46,411 nucleotides of DNA from a virus. The stretch covers positions 1 to 46,411 of the IMG/VR virus record IMGVR_UViG_3300037492_000204. One strand, 5' to 3'. Positions 1 to 7,491 of the stretch are shown here, one piece after another. How positions within the stretch are numbered: position 1 is the first letter of the stretch; each line of letters starts with the position of its first letter. The position numbers and the translations under genes were made by a program. Under the pieces are notes generated by a model, which worked only from the letters and a program-made list of their open reading frames with translations, was not told the origin of the DNA and searched no databases.

Positions 1-1
1 A

Positions 2-100
2 GCAAAAGTAGAGTTTTGCCATGAACCTCAAAAGGGAATGGAGCTTTACAACTATGCTATAAAGTTGTTAGATAAAATGAACTGTAAATCCTGTCATTAA
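2..100 (+). CDS. C-terminal end of an unidentified protein (partial)
   Basis: An open frame enters from the left edge and ends in TAA at 98-100, giving 32 residues that finish in NCKSCH. The start lies outside the window. The fragment has a short amphipathic helix-like stretch and then a CxxC pair, in keeping with the Cys-rich proteins that follow. It is spaced only 17 bases from the next start, so it is probably the preceding gene of the same operon. No family can be named from so short a piece. Confidence 0.5.
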   Translation, partial: AKVEFCHEPQKGMELYNYAIKLLDKMNCKSCH

Positions 101-117
101 CCTTAAACCAACCAACA

Positions 118-333
118 ATGATTTGTTCAAATTGTAAAACCAAACTATCTTGCGGATGTCAACAAAGAGTTGCATCTAACGGAGCAAGTGTATGTTCAAA
201 CTGTATCTCATCTTATGAAATACATTTAGCTTCACTAAAAACAAAAAATGCCGTAGTAAATAATCCAGAAACTGCTAGGATGCGACAAGAAACAAAACCT
301 ACAGATGTAACTGCTAGTGGTACTTTAGGATAA
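118..333 (+). CDS. Small Cys-rich (probable zinc-binding) protein, 71 aa
   Basis: This is a 71-residue protein with cysteines at 3, 6, 12, 14, 26 and 29, arranged as CxxC, CxC and CxxC. That pattern suggests a small zinc knuckle or ribbon in the first 30 residues. The C-terminal half is polar and probably disordered. It lies between the partial gene on its left and the 790-aa surface protein on its right, in the same direction, so it probably belongs to the late operon. Its role is not recognised. It could be a small virion component or a transcription- or assembly-associated factor. Confidence 0.6.
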   Translation: MICSNCKTKLSCGCQQRVASNGASVCSNCISSYEIHLASLKTKNAVVNNPETARMRQETKPTDVTASGTLG

Positions 334-358
334 TCTATAACATACTAAACTTTACATA

Positions 359-2731
359 ATGCCTTGCTATAAACTAACTTCTTGTAATCCTTCATTATAC
401 CCTGATATTATCAATATATCAGATACTATTTTATCAACATATGTAGGAGAACTTGTATCTATAAATTTTGATATTTATAGAAGATATTATGTAGAGCTTA
501 TTGCAGATTGTGATACTGGGTTTTCTCATAGTATTACAGATGTTGTTGTACAAACAGTATGTTTAACCGAAATACCTTGTGGATGTCCTCCGGGATACAC
601 CATAGACTCATTGGGTAATTGTAGTAAAGTAACTAATGTACCTTCTGTATTGAATCCAACGATTTATATTACAGGTCCAGGATCTTTAAATAATGGTTAT
701 GGTAGAATGGGTGCTGTCTTTTATGAAGATGTTACTTTTAAATCTTGGCCAATAGTTGCTGGCCCAGGTTCTTTTACTACAGTAACACCATTATATGATA
801 GTAACTTAGTACCAATCTTAGTTACCAATCAAGTACAAAATCCAGTATGGGGAGAAAATCCATATGGAGCTGGTTATGCTGATTATCGTTTAAACAAAGT
901 AGGAGTATTTTCAACAGTAACACCTAGTCCTGTAAACGAATGGATTGGATTTTCTTTCTGTCAAGTTCTTACAGAAACAAAAACATACTACATAGGTATT
1001 GCTGGAGATGATGTTTATAGATTAACTATCAATGGTAATCTTGTTATCAATCATGATTATATTCCTGGGTTCAACAATGGTTATTCATTCTCTTCTTGGA
1101 AGATCATACCAATAACGTTAACTGCTGGAACAAACATTATTCTTGCTGAAATCTATAATTTTGGTGGTGCCGCAACATTAGGATTCGAAATCTATGATGC
1201 TACTTTACCTCAGTTATTAGCTATAACTACAGCCAACGGTACACCTGGTCCAACAGATCTTGATCAATACATAATCTTTTCAACAAAAGATATGTTAGGT
1301 CAACCTTTTGATACAGGTATTAACTCTGGTTTCAGCTGTCCTAATGGTTACTCATTAAATACTTGTGAAGGTAATGTATGTACTAACATAAATACCGTAG
1401 CTTCTGTTGATTGTTGTTATGTATTAACTGCATGCGACGGATCAGTTCCTCCTATTATTGTTGATAATGATTTCAACAACTTGTTAGGGTCTGTAATAAA
1501 AGTATGTCCTGAAAATCTTCCACAAAGTGGTACAGGTTTACCAGTAGGTGCACCTGTAGTAGATGCTCAAAGTTATATTACTATCTGGGATCTAACTGAT
1601 TGTTGTGGTGTATTACCACCAATGAGAGTTGATAATGGTCTCGCTGCTTACTTTGGTGGTACTATAGTAATACCAAGTATAAGTGCAACCACTTGTTGGT
1701 TTGTAGATAAAGCAACATCTACTATTCCTATTACTCGTCCAGATTTAACTGGAGCTACATATTATGTAAACTGTACTGAATGTCAAGGTGCATTCCCATG
1801 TTTACCTTTACCATTGATTACAGAATGTACTTGCTTTACTATTTCTAAAGCTGATAACTGCGATAGTGCAATAACTCTGTTAAATCCTCAAACAATAGAA
1901 GTATTTACAGATTGTGAAACTTGTAATCCTCCTTGTTTTGTATTGACTAACTGTACAGAACCTAATGTGTTTATCGTAACAAATACTGATTTAACTCAGT
2001 ATGTAGGTAACGGAACTGTATTAGTAAACGGTGATTGCTGGACTGTAACTGAAGCTTTAAATTGTGTAGATGCATTACCTGTAGTTGTAACTCAAGCATA
2101 TGCTGATTGTGAAGCTTGTTTACCTAAGTGTTATATATTAACTGATTGTAGTAACCCTGCTTTAGTTTTAAATGTAACTACAGATTTATCGCAATACGTT
2201 GGTCAAGTTGTTCACATTAAAAACTGTGGAGATACTTGCTGGTTAGTTGAAGAAACTATCGATTGTCAAGATTGTTATGATGTAACAGTTATAGAAACCT
2301 TCGTTGACTGCGATACATGTTTACCAAAACCACCGGAATTACCCGAAGTAGAACTACACCCAAGACGTGTAAAACCTGGGTATTATACACCAGCTTGTAC
2401 ACCGGAATATGTTGAAAAAGTTAACTGTAGTTATGCTGAAGCTCTTTACAACGAAGTTATATCTAAACGATATGGCATAAAAATATGCTGCCAAGAGGAT
2501 AAGCTTAAATGGGAGATAAAGAAACATCTTTTGGATCTTAAGTCTTTATACGATCCTAACTTGTGTAAATCTACTTTAAACAGATGTTGTCCACCTACTT
2601 GTGTCGAAAGTACTCTTTATGTACTTGACAGTAGACCGTGTCCAGCACCTACCAACGTAACCTCTACTTTAAATATACCTCCTGTTGACTGTCCGCCTCC
2701 AACTAATGTCAATAGTTATATTAGAGTATAA
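359..2731 (+). CDS. Cys-rich modular tail or head fibre protein with PA14-like domain, 790 aa
   Basis: The protein is likely exposed on the virion and used for adhesion. It has about 50 cysteines. Modules opening with C(Y/F)xLTxC start near residues 3, 353, 526 and 591; the last two also share a CWxV centre and a DCxxCLP end, and a more divergent copy fills about 416-525. Residues about 200-285 resemble a PA14 beta-barrel, with a GDDVYRL segment and a later LTAGTN segment; PA14 domains often bind carbohydrate. Residues about 680-740 look helical. The C-terminus has two CP(A/P)PTNVxS motifs that resemble the first strand of an Fn3 domain. It has no signal peptide, as expected for a protein assembled in the cytoplasm. 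The fibre assignment rests on domain type and position. The exact location on the virion is unknown. Confidence 0.7.
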   Translation: MPCYKLTSCNPSLYPDIINISDTILSTYVGELVSINFDIYRRYYVELIADCDTGFSHSITDVVVQTVCLTEIPCGCPPGYTIDSLGNCSKVTNVPSVLNPTIYITGPGSLNNGYGRMGAVFYEDVTFKSWPIVAGPGSFTTVTPLYDSNLVPILVTNQVQNPVWGENPYGAGYADYRLNKVGVFSTVTPSPVNEWIGFSFCQVLTETKTYYIGIAGDDVYRLTINGNLVINHDYIPGFNNGYSFSSWKIIPITLTAGTNIILAEIYNFGGAATLGFEIYDATLPQLLAITTANGTPGPTDLDQYIIFSTKDMLGQPFDTGINSGFSCPNGYSLNTCEGNVCTNINTVASVDCCYVLTACDGSVPPIIVDNDFNNLLGSVIKVCPENLPQSGTGLPVGAPVVDAQSYITIWDLTDCCGVLPPMRVDNGLAAYFGGTIVIPSISATTCWFVDKATSTIPITRPDLTGATYYVNCTECQGAFPCLPLPLITECTCFTISKADNCDSAITLLNPQTIEVFTDCETCNPPCFVLTNCTEPNVFIVTNTDLTQYVGNGTVLVNGDCWTVTEALNCVDALPVVVTQAYADCEACLPKCYILTDCSNPALVLNVTTDLSQYVGQVVHIKNCGDTCWLVEETIDCQDCYDVTVIETFVDCDTCLPKPPELPEVELHPRRVKPGYYTPACTPEYVEKVNCSYAEALYNEVISKRYGIKICCQEDKLKWEIKKHLLDLKSLYDPNLCKSTLNRCCPPTCVESTLYVLDSRPCPAPTNVTSTLNIPPVDCPPPTNVNSYIRV

Positions 2732-2803
2732 TTTGATAATGATAAAAAATATTTGTATATTAACAGGTGATAACTTAAGTTTGATCCACAATAACTAAAA
2801 GAC
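2732..2803 (+). promoter_or_regulatory. Promoter-like element ahead of the 505-aa fibre gene
   Basis: This 72-base intergenic stretch holds an AT-rich segment with TTTGTATATTA at 2752-2762. The same 11 bases recur at 6193-6203, just before another gene, and a related TTATATTTA lies at about 16679-16687. A TTTG at 2732-2735 sits about 20 bases before TATATT (2756-2761), a spacing like that of Bacteroidota promoters, although the canonical TAnnTTTG box is not exact. Promoter function is inferred from the recurrence and position only. Confidence 0.4.
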
Positions 2804-4321
2804 ATGAAACCTCTAAACGCAGAAGAAAGAACTTGCGATCCAGTATCATCAAACTGTGTGATCTGGCAAGGGCCTGATATCGAATGTTTATCTCTATGTA
2901 AAGGAGATACCATTTCTGATGTTATGTTCAAAATGGCTACAGAACTATGTACTATTATGACTGCTCTTAATGTAGATTCTTATGATCTTTCATGTTTTAA
3001 CTTAAAAGCTTGTGCACCTAAAGACTTTACAGCTTTATTACAGTTCTTAATGGAACGTATTTGTAAGCTTGAAGGATGTACAGGATGTAAACCAGATTGT
3101 GATGGCAACTCAGTATTACCAACTACTGGTACAACTGTAGCCGGATGTCCTGATTGTGAAGTAATAATTGCTCCTTGTTTCTACTATACTAATGCATTGG
3201 GTGACCAAGTTACTACAATGCAGTTAAAAGATTATGTAACAGCATTAGGTAATAAGATTTGTGGTATCGTTGAAGGTACTGTAACAATCAATGCTACATT
3301 ACAAAATCATGCACAAAGAATTGCAGTTCTAGAGGGTGAAGATCCTATTGTAACACCTATCCCTGCGATAACTCCAGTATGTGTTTTACCACAAGAAACA
3401 ACTACAATCGATGTAGTATTACAAGCTTTAGAAGCTCAGTTCTGTCAATTACGCGGAGCAACAGGATTACCTAACGATTTATTCTTTGCAATCGATAAAC
3501 AACCAGTAGGTTTGACCTTATCAAATGCATTAAGTTTTAACGGTACAATGGGATCAATACCAGGTTGGGTAGCAGGCGTTACTAACGTAGCTGATACATT
3601 AACCAACATGTGGTTAACTATCGATGATATGCGTAAAGCTATACAAAATATTAAACTTAACTGTTGTCCTTCTGGATGTGATGGTATCTTATTAAACCTT
3701 ACTGGTTTCTCATTGGATGCTAACAACATCAAGTTATACATTACAGGTACAATTCCTTCTGGGTTCTTACCTTGTTCTGGTAATACTTTATTTACTATTA
3801 CAGATGCATTAGGTAACTCGTTCCAATATCCTATCGATATTCCTGTTTATTTAAACAATCCAGCTGGTGTAACTATTAACTTAACAACAACTCCTGTTAA
3901 TGGAAGTAGTAACTTAACTATTACAGCAGTTCCATGTTTAACAAACAGTTCTACTAATGCAACATGTCAATCAGTATTAAACACATATATCCAAAATCAA
4001 AATAACTGTCCTGTGGTTGTATTAACTTCTGGCTTAACTAATGTTAACTATAGCATTGGAACAACTGTTGCAAATACAGTATATACTGTTGAGTTATGGG
4101 ATAACACAAACAGTGTAATGTTACAACAAGCTATTCATAGTGTTGTAACTCCAACTGCTATAGGTGGATCATTTGTTGGATTAACAGGTGGTACATCATA
4201 TAACGTACGTGTTAGATTAACTATTGGAACTTTAGAATCAACTTGTCCTTTTGCTGCAGTAACTACTTTACCGTTGTTATGCCCAGCACCAGATACTGTA
4301 ATATCAACTTTAACATACTAA
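2804..4321 (+). CDS. Fibre-type structural protein with Fn3-like C-terminus, 505 aa
   Basis: Residues about 15-45 carry a module with the pattern C-V-x-W-x-G-x-D-I-x-x-L-x-x-x-K-G-D. It recurs at residues 44-63 of the next protein and is probably an attachment or folding module. The middle holds Cys-rich helical stretches (about 60-125), a possible short coiled coil (about 165-178), and beta-rich Ser/Thr/Asn-rich segments. Residues about 400-490 look like a fibronectin type III domain. The protein ends with CPAPDTVISTL, nearly the same as a motif near the end of the 790-aa protein. Gene order and composition suggest a receptor-binding or decoration protein. No enzymatic motif is visible. It ends 4 bases before the next start. 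Confidence 0.65.
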   Translation: MKPLNAEERTCDPVSSNCVIWQGPDIECLSLCKGDTISDVMFKMATELCTIMTALNVDSYDLSCFNLKACAPKDFTALLQFLMERICKLEGCTGCKPDCDGNSVLPTTGTTVAGCPDCEVIIAPCFYYTNALGDQVTTMQLKDYVTALGNKICGIVEGTVTINATLQNHAQRIAVLEGEDPIVTPIPAITPVCVLPQETTTIDVVLQALEAQFCQLRGATGLPNDLFFAIDKQPVGLTLSNALSFNGTMGSIPGWVAGVTNVADTLTNMWLTIDDMRKAIQNIKLNCCPSGCDGILLNLTGFSLDANNIKLYITGTIPSGFLPCSGNTLFTITDALGNSFQYPIDIPVYLNNPAGVTINLTTTPVNGSSNLTITAVPCLTNSSTNATCQSVLNTYIQNQNNCPVVVLTSGLTNVNYSIGTTVANTVYTVELWDNTNSVMLQQAIHSVVTPTAIGGSFVGLTGGTSYNVRVRLTIGTLESTCPFAAVTTLPLLCPAPDTVISTLTY

Positions 4322-4325
4322 GATC

Positions 4326-4856
4326 ATGAGCTGCAAATCTTGTCATAAATGTAAAAACGATTGTAACTGTCCAGGTGGATATACTACTGCTCCAGTGTGT
4401 GAAAACACATTACCAGCATGTCCAGATCCAGAACCTTGTGCAGAGACTTTCAATGCCGGCTGTATTGTTTATATGGGCGATGATATTATAGATCTTGATA
4501 TTAAAAAAGGAGATCGTTTGGATATTGTTCTTCAAAAGTTAATACTTGCTGCAACTAATCCAGGTTGTATTCTTCCTACTACACCATGTAACTCAGTAAT
4601 AGGTCTTAAAACAACAAGCATTAGTCCAACAGTTATCAACTTGAAATGGTTGGTAGCAGCAAATGCATTGAACTATGTAGTAGAGTATCGAGCAGTTACA
4701 TCTTTAACATGGATACTAAACCCTACATTGGGCCCAACAGTTACTACTGATTATATCAGTGGATTAACATCAGGTACTGAATACTACATTCGTGTAAACA
4801 CAATATGTGCAACAGGTAACTGTTACTCATTAACTATAAAAGTAAAAACTAAATAA
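4326..4856 (+). CDS. Small fibre or decoration protein: Cys cluster plus Fn3 domain, 176 aa
   Basis: The N-terminus has five cysteines in the first 15 residues (MSCKSCHKC, then CNC), resembling a metal-binding knuckle. Residues 44-63 share the GxDI...KGD module of the preceding 505-aa protein. Residues about 88-176 form a convincing fibronectin type III domain, including a W in strand B and a late YxxxV-type strand (LTSGTEYYIRV). Fn3 domains are common on phage surface proteins and mediate weak binding to host surface glycans. It looks like a shortened relative of its neighbour and may have arisen by duplication. Its exact place on the virion is unknown. Confidence 0.65.
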   Translation: MSCKSCHKCKNDCNCPGGYTTAPVCENTLPACPDPEPCAETFNAGCIVYMGDDIIDLDIKKGDRLDIVLQKLILAATNPGCILPTTPCNSVIGLKTTSISPTVINLKWLVAANALNYVVEYRAVTSLTWILNPTLGPTVTTDYISGLTSGTEYYIRVNTICATGNCYSLTIKVKTK

Positions 4857-4880
4857 TATAAATCTTAAAACCAATATATC

Positions 4881-6077
4881 ATGGCAGCAATACCAGGAAC
4901 AATAACAGTAAACTTTATCAGCAACTATGCTGGACCACACAGAGTGTGTTGGAGAATAGGTGGAACCGGAGCATATGATTGCACAACTATCGTGAATTGC
5001 GGTGGCGGTGGTGCAGCATGTACTGCAACTATTGCAGTAACTGTAGATAATGAAACTTGTGATCCTGTTGTATTCGACGGATATGTTCAAGCAACATGTC
5101 AAGTTGAAGGATCTCTTGTAGATAGAGTACCTTTTACAAACACATTTACACCAAATCCTTCATGTAAAGGTTACACATTAACTTGTGAATCAGTTCGTGT
5201 TGCTGGTGCTACTATTACAAATCCAGGTTCTGGTTATAATCCATTATCTCCTCCTGTAGTAAGTATTGCTACTGGACCAGGTGTTGGTGCAACAGCTCAA
5301 GCTGAAGTAGGTGATGGTGGTATTTTAACACAAACTATCACTACAGGTGGTGCCGGATATGTTGATGGTACTTATACAAGTGTACCAGCAGTTACTTTAA
5401 CAGGAACAGGATCTGGTGCATTATATACTGTAGTTGTTGTAGGTGGTATTGTTACCTCTATAACATTAACTAATCCTTTAGTTACTCCAATAGAAGCTGG
5501 TAGTGGTTATAACATTGGTGATACTTTCGAGTTCAGTAATGCTAACTTAGGCGGAGCTGGAGCAGGGGTTGTTGTTACAGTAGATACTTTAAACACTGGT
5601 ATGATAACTTTCATAACAATGTTAACAAATGGTTCAGGTTATGTTGCGATACCTTCTATTACAGTACCAGCTCCTGGTGCAGGTGTTCAAGCAACATTTA
5701 CAGGAGTATTAACTGGTTGTAATACTTACAACGCAGGAGCTAACTGCGATAGTACAGTTAAGCCAAATATTAACTTAGCATTAAACGAATCAACTATTGT
5801 TTGTGCACCAGTAACTCCTCCAAATCCTGAAAGTCCTACAGATGGTTTAACTATAACACAAGATGCTTGTTGTTATGATTGTACCAGTTACACTGTAACT
5901 TTACTTGAAGGAGATCAATCAAGAGTTATTTATACAGATTGTACAACAAGAAACCAAGTTAAAACAGTACTTACAGGTCCATTTACAGCTACTGTTTGTA
6001 TGGTAACTGGATCCCTTTTAGTTCAATACATTAGCGGAGCTCCTGCTGTTGTGACAACAGGATTAGCTTGTCCATAA
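4881..6077 (+). CDS. Tail fibre or adhesin-like protein with GSGY repeats, 398 aa
   Basis: Residues 1-100 form a Cys-containing beta-rich domain with seven or more cysteines and a Gly run at 41-44. Residues about 105-275 contain four repeats centred on G(S/A)GY at 116, 157, 207 and 251, spaced 41-50 residues apart and accompanied by GxGA(G/T)A-type strands. Such GSGY repeats occur in many phage tail fibre and adhesin proteins and probably form a beta-solenoid or trimeric shaft. The last 120 residues are again Cys-rich, with CCYDC near residue 330. Its location after two fibre-type genes and before a strong hairpin suggests it ends the adhesion module. Function is inferred from repeat type and context. 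Confidence 0.65.
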   Translation: MAAIPGTITVNFISNYAGPHRVCWRIGGTGAYDCTTIVNCGGGGAACTATIAVTVDNETCDPVVFDGYVQATCQVEGSLVDRVPFTNTFTPNPSCKGYTLTCESVRVAGATITNPGSGYNPLSPPVVSIATGPGVGATAQAEVGDGGILTQTITTGGAGYVDGTYTSVPAVTLTGTGSGALYTVVVVGGIVTSITLTNPLVTPIEAGSGYNIGDTFEFSNANLGGAGAGVVVTVDTLNTGMITFITMLTNGSGYVAIPSITVPAPGAGVQATFTGVLTGCNTYNAGANCDSTVKPNINLALNESTIVCAPVTPPNPESPTDGLTITQDACCYDCTSYTVTLLEGDQSRVIYTDCTTRNQVKTVLTGPFTATVCMVTGSLLVQYISGAPAVVTTGLACP

Positions 6078-6083
6078 TATTAA

Positions 6084-6112
6084 AGTCACGATTTGTTGGT
6101 TTCAGCGTGACT
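6084..6112 (+). other. Hairpin with 7-bp perfect stem (AGTCACG/CGTGACT)
   Basis: AGTCACG at 6084-6090 pairs with CGTGACT at 6106-6112 around a 15-base loop. It begins 6 bases after the stop of the 398-aa gene and directly precedes a second, stronger hairpin. It could be part of a tandem terminator, an mRNA-stabilising structure, or a protein-binding site. It has no T-run of its own. Confidence 0.5.
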
Positions 6113-6120
6113 GACAGGTG

Positions 6121-6155
6121 AATGGCCTCAGAGAAATCTGGGGCTATTTGCTTTT
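6121..6155 (+). terminator. GAAA-tetraloop hairpin plus T-run, probable terminator
   Basis: AATGGCCTCAGA (6121-6132) pairs with TCTGGGGCTATT (6137-6148) in a 12-bp stem with two G-T wobbles, closed by a GAAA tetraloop. TGCTTTTT follows. This is the form of an intrinsic terminator at the end of the fibre module. The ATG at 6122 lies inside the stem, which argues against it being a translation start. The T-run is short, so termination may be partial. Confidence 0.6.
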
Positions 6156-6164
6156 TAAACATTA

Positions 6165-6208
6165 AAAGTTTATTTTTAAACTTTATAAATTTTTTGTATA
6201 TTAGAGGT
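6165..6208 (+). promoter_or_regulatory. Promoter-like element ahead of the tail/connector module
   Basis: This AT-rich stretch follows the hairpin. Its segment from AAACTTT onward (about 6177-6209) matches a segment at about 16661-16693 at 26 of 33 aligned positions, counted by eye. It includes AAATTTTT and TATATT, and TTTGTATATTA (6193-6203) also occurs at 2752-2762. If TATATT is the -10/-7 box, transcription would begin at or very near the ATG at 6209, giving an almost leaderless mRNA. The polymerase that would use it is unknown. Confidence 0.45.
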
Positions 6209-6811
6209 ATGAGCGAGATCAAAACATTTAAAAAACCAAATCTTAATGCTCCTAGATTTAGGCCGACTGTTCTAAGTCTTTTAAATAAAGAGCTCTTTGA
6301 TAAGTTTATTGAAGAATACCCAGAGTACAAAGATGTTATTGATTGTGACACTTTTAAGAATATAATCAATACCTTTGATAAGAATATTACCAAGACTGTT
6401 ATCTCTAATAGAGATGGTGTAGAATTACCAGAAAGCTTAGGCTTTCTTTTTATAGGTAGTTGTGCACCACCAAAAAAGAAACGTACGAATGTAAACTACG
6501 GTGAATCTATTAAGCAAAACACTCTAGTAATAAACAGAAACTTTGGATCAGATAGTTTTTTATGTAAGATCTTTTATACAAACTGTACTTCAAAGTATAG
6601 ATTTTTACATAGAGAAGTTTGGCAGTTTGAAGCTAGTAAAGAGTTTTCAAAAGCTGTATCTGACAACTATAAAATAAACTGGAAGAACTATATACAAGTT
6701 GAGAATAATCTGAAGATATCACAACTATATAAAACAAAAGTAAAAGTTAAGTTCCTTGAAGAGAACAGACACGAGGCACCAGAAGGATACAACGAATTTG
6801 ATCTTGATTAA
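6209..6811 (+). CDS. Unrecognised protein at head of tail/connector operon, 200 aa
   Basis: I chose the ATG at 6209. The longer reading from 6122 would start inside a hairpin and add a low-complexity, AT-derived leader. The N-terminus is basic with Pro and Arg (residues 7-19). A basic patch, PPKKKR, lies at 87-92, and the C-terminal tail is acidic. No catalytic motif or membrane segment is seen. It is the first gene after the terminator and promoter-like element and precedes the ring-type tail genes. A virion connector component, a small nucleic-acid-binding protein or a late regulator are all possible. I do not recognise the family with certainty. Confidence 0.6.
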   Translation: MSEIKTFKKPNLNAPRFRPTVLSLLNKELFDKFIEEYPEYKDVIDCDTFKNIINTFDKNITKTVISNRDGVELPESLGFLFIGSCAPPKKKRTNVNYGESIKQNTLVINRNFGSDSFLCKIFYTNCTSKYRFLHREVWQFEASKEFSKAVSDNYKINWKNYIQVENNLKISQLYKTKVKVKFLEENRHEAPEGYNEFDLD

Positions 6812-6822
6812 AACAATATATC

Positions 6823-7491
6823 ATGACTACTATAAACGAATCTATATCTAGAATAAGAAACACAGCAAAGGCTGTTAAGGAAGATGCTTTCTTAACTGAT
6901 CGTTTTGTGTACAGCTTAATCTTAAAGTATGCGAAAGTTCTAATTCGTAGACAAGATAATGAAAACAAAATCATGAGATTTCAGAGTTTGTTTGTACCAT
7001 TACCTTGTGTTGAACTTATAGAAGTAGATAAAATCGAAGCATGCTGTACAAGTATTAAAACTGGTTGTACATTCATGCGTACTAAAGATAGATTACCTAA
7101 TGTTCTTGAAGGAGTATACGGACCTTTGTTTAGAAGTATTACTTCTATCGACGGGTCTGTAAACGTTATAAAAACATATCCTGCAACATTTGCTTCTATG
7201 GCCAACTTGCCTAGTTTCAAATACAATACCAATAAATACTATTGGTTTCTTGACGGATATCTTTACCTCCCGAATGTAGAATGGGAATCAATACGCGTAG
7301 AAGCTCTTTGGGAAGATGATATTAGTTACTTTAAATGCGATGAAGAAGTTTGTATTCCAAGACAAGAATCTCCAACACATATACCTGAATATCTATTTGC
7401 AGAAATAGAAGGATTAGTTCTTAAAGATTTAGGATTCACATTACAAATCCCTCAAGAAAGAGGTGATGATAGTCAAAACCAATTAAGATAA
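6823..7491 (+). CDS. Probable tail ring/head-completion protein (P22 gp4-like position), 222 aa
   Basis: The protein has a helical N-terminus (about 1-55), a central beta-rich part, and a C-terminal helix (about 185-210, AEIEGLVLKDLGF). This layout, its size and its place two genes before the large hub protein fit the ring protein/tail accessory factor of crAss-like and P22-like podoviruses, which seals the portal and starts the tail. Three cysteines cluster near residues 60-75. Its stop overlaps the next ATG by one base (TAATG), so translation is probably coupled. The assignment depends on size and gene order more than on a diagnostic motif. Confidence 0.55.
   Translation: MTTINESISRIRNTAKAVKEDAFLTDRFVYSLILKYAKVLIRRQDNENKIMRFQSLFVPLPCVELIEVDKIEACCTSIKTGCTFMRTKDRLPNVLEGVYGPLFRSITSIDGSVNVIKTYPATFASMANLPSFKYNTNKYYWFLDGYLYLPNVEWESIRVEALWEDDISYFKCDEEVCIPRQESPTHIPEYLFAEIEGLVLKDLGFTLQIPQERGDDSQNQLR

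Noticed and set aside
359-6077. Diversity-generating retroelement acting on fibre genes
   Set aside because: No reverse transcriptase or template repeat is visible in the window.
6122-6208. Upstream ATG giving a 229-aa version of the 200-aa protein
   Set aside because: The ATG lies inside a 12-bp hairpin, and the added residues come from AT-rich promoter-like sequence; the ATG at 6209 is better placed.
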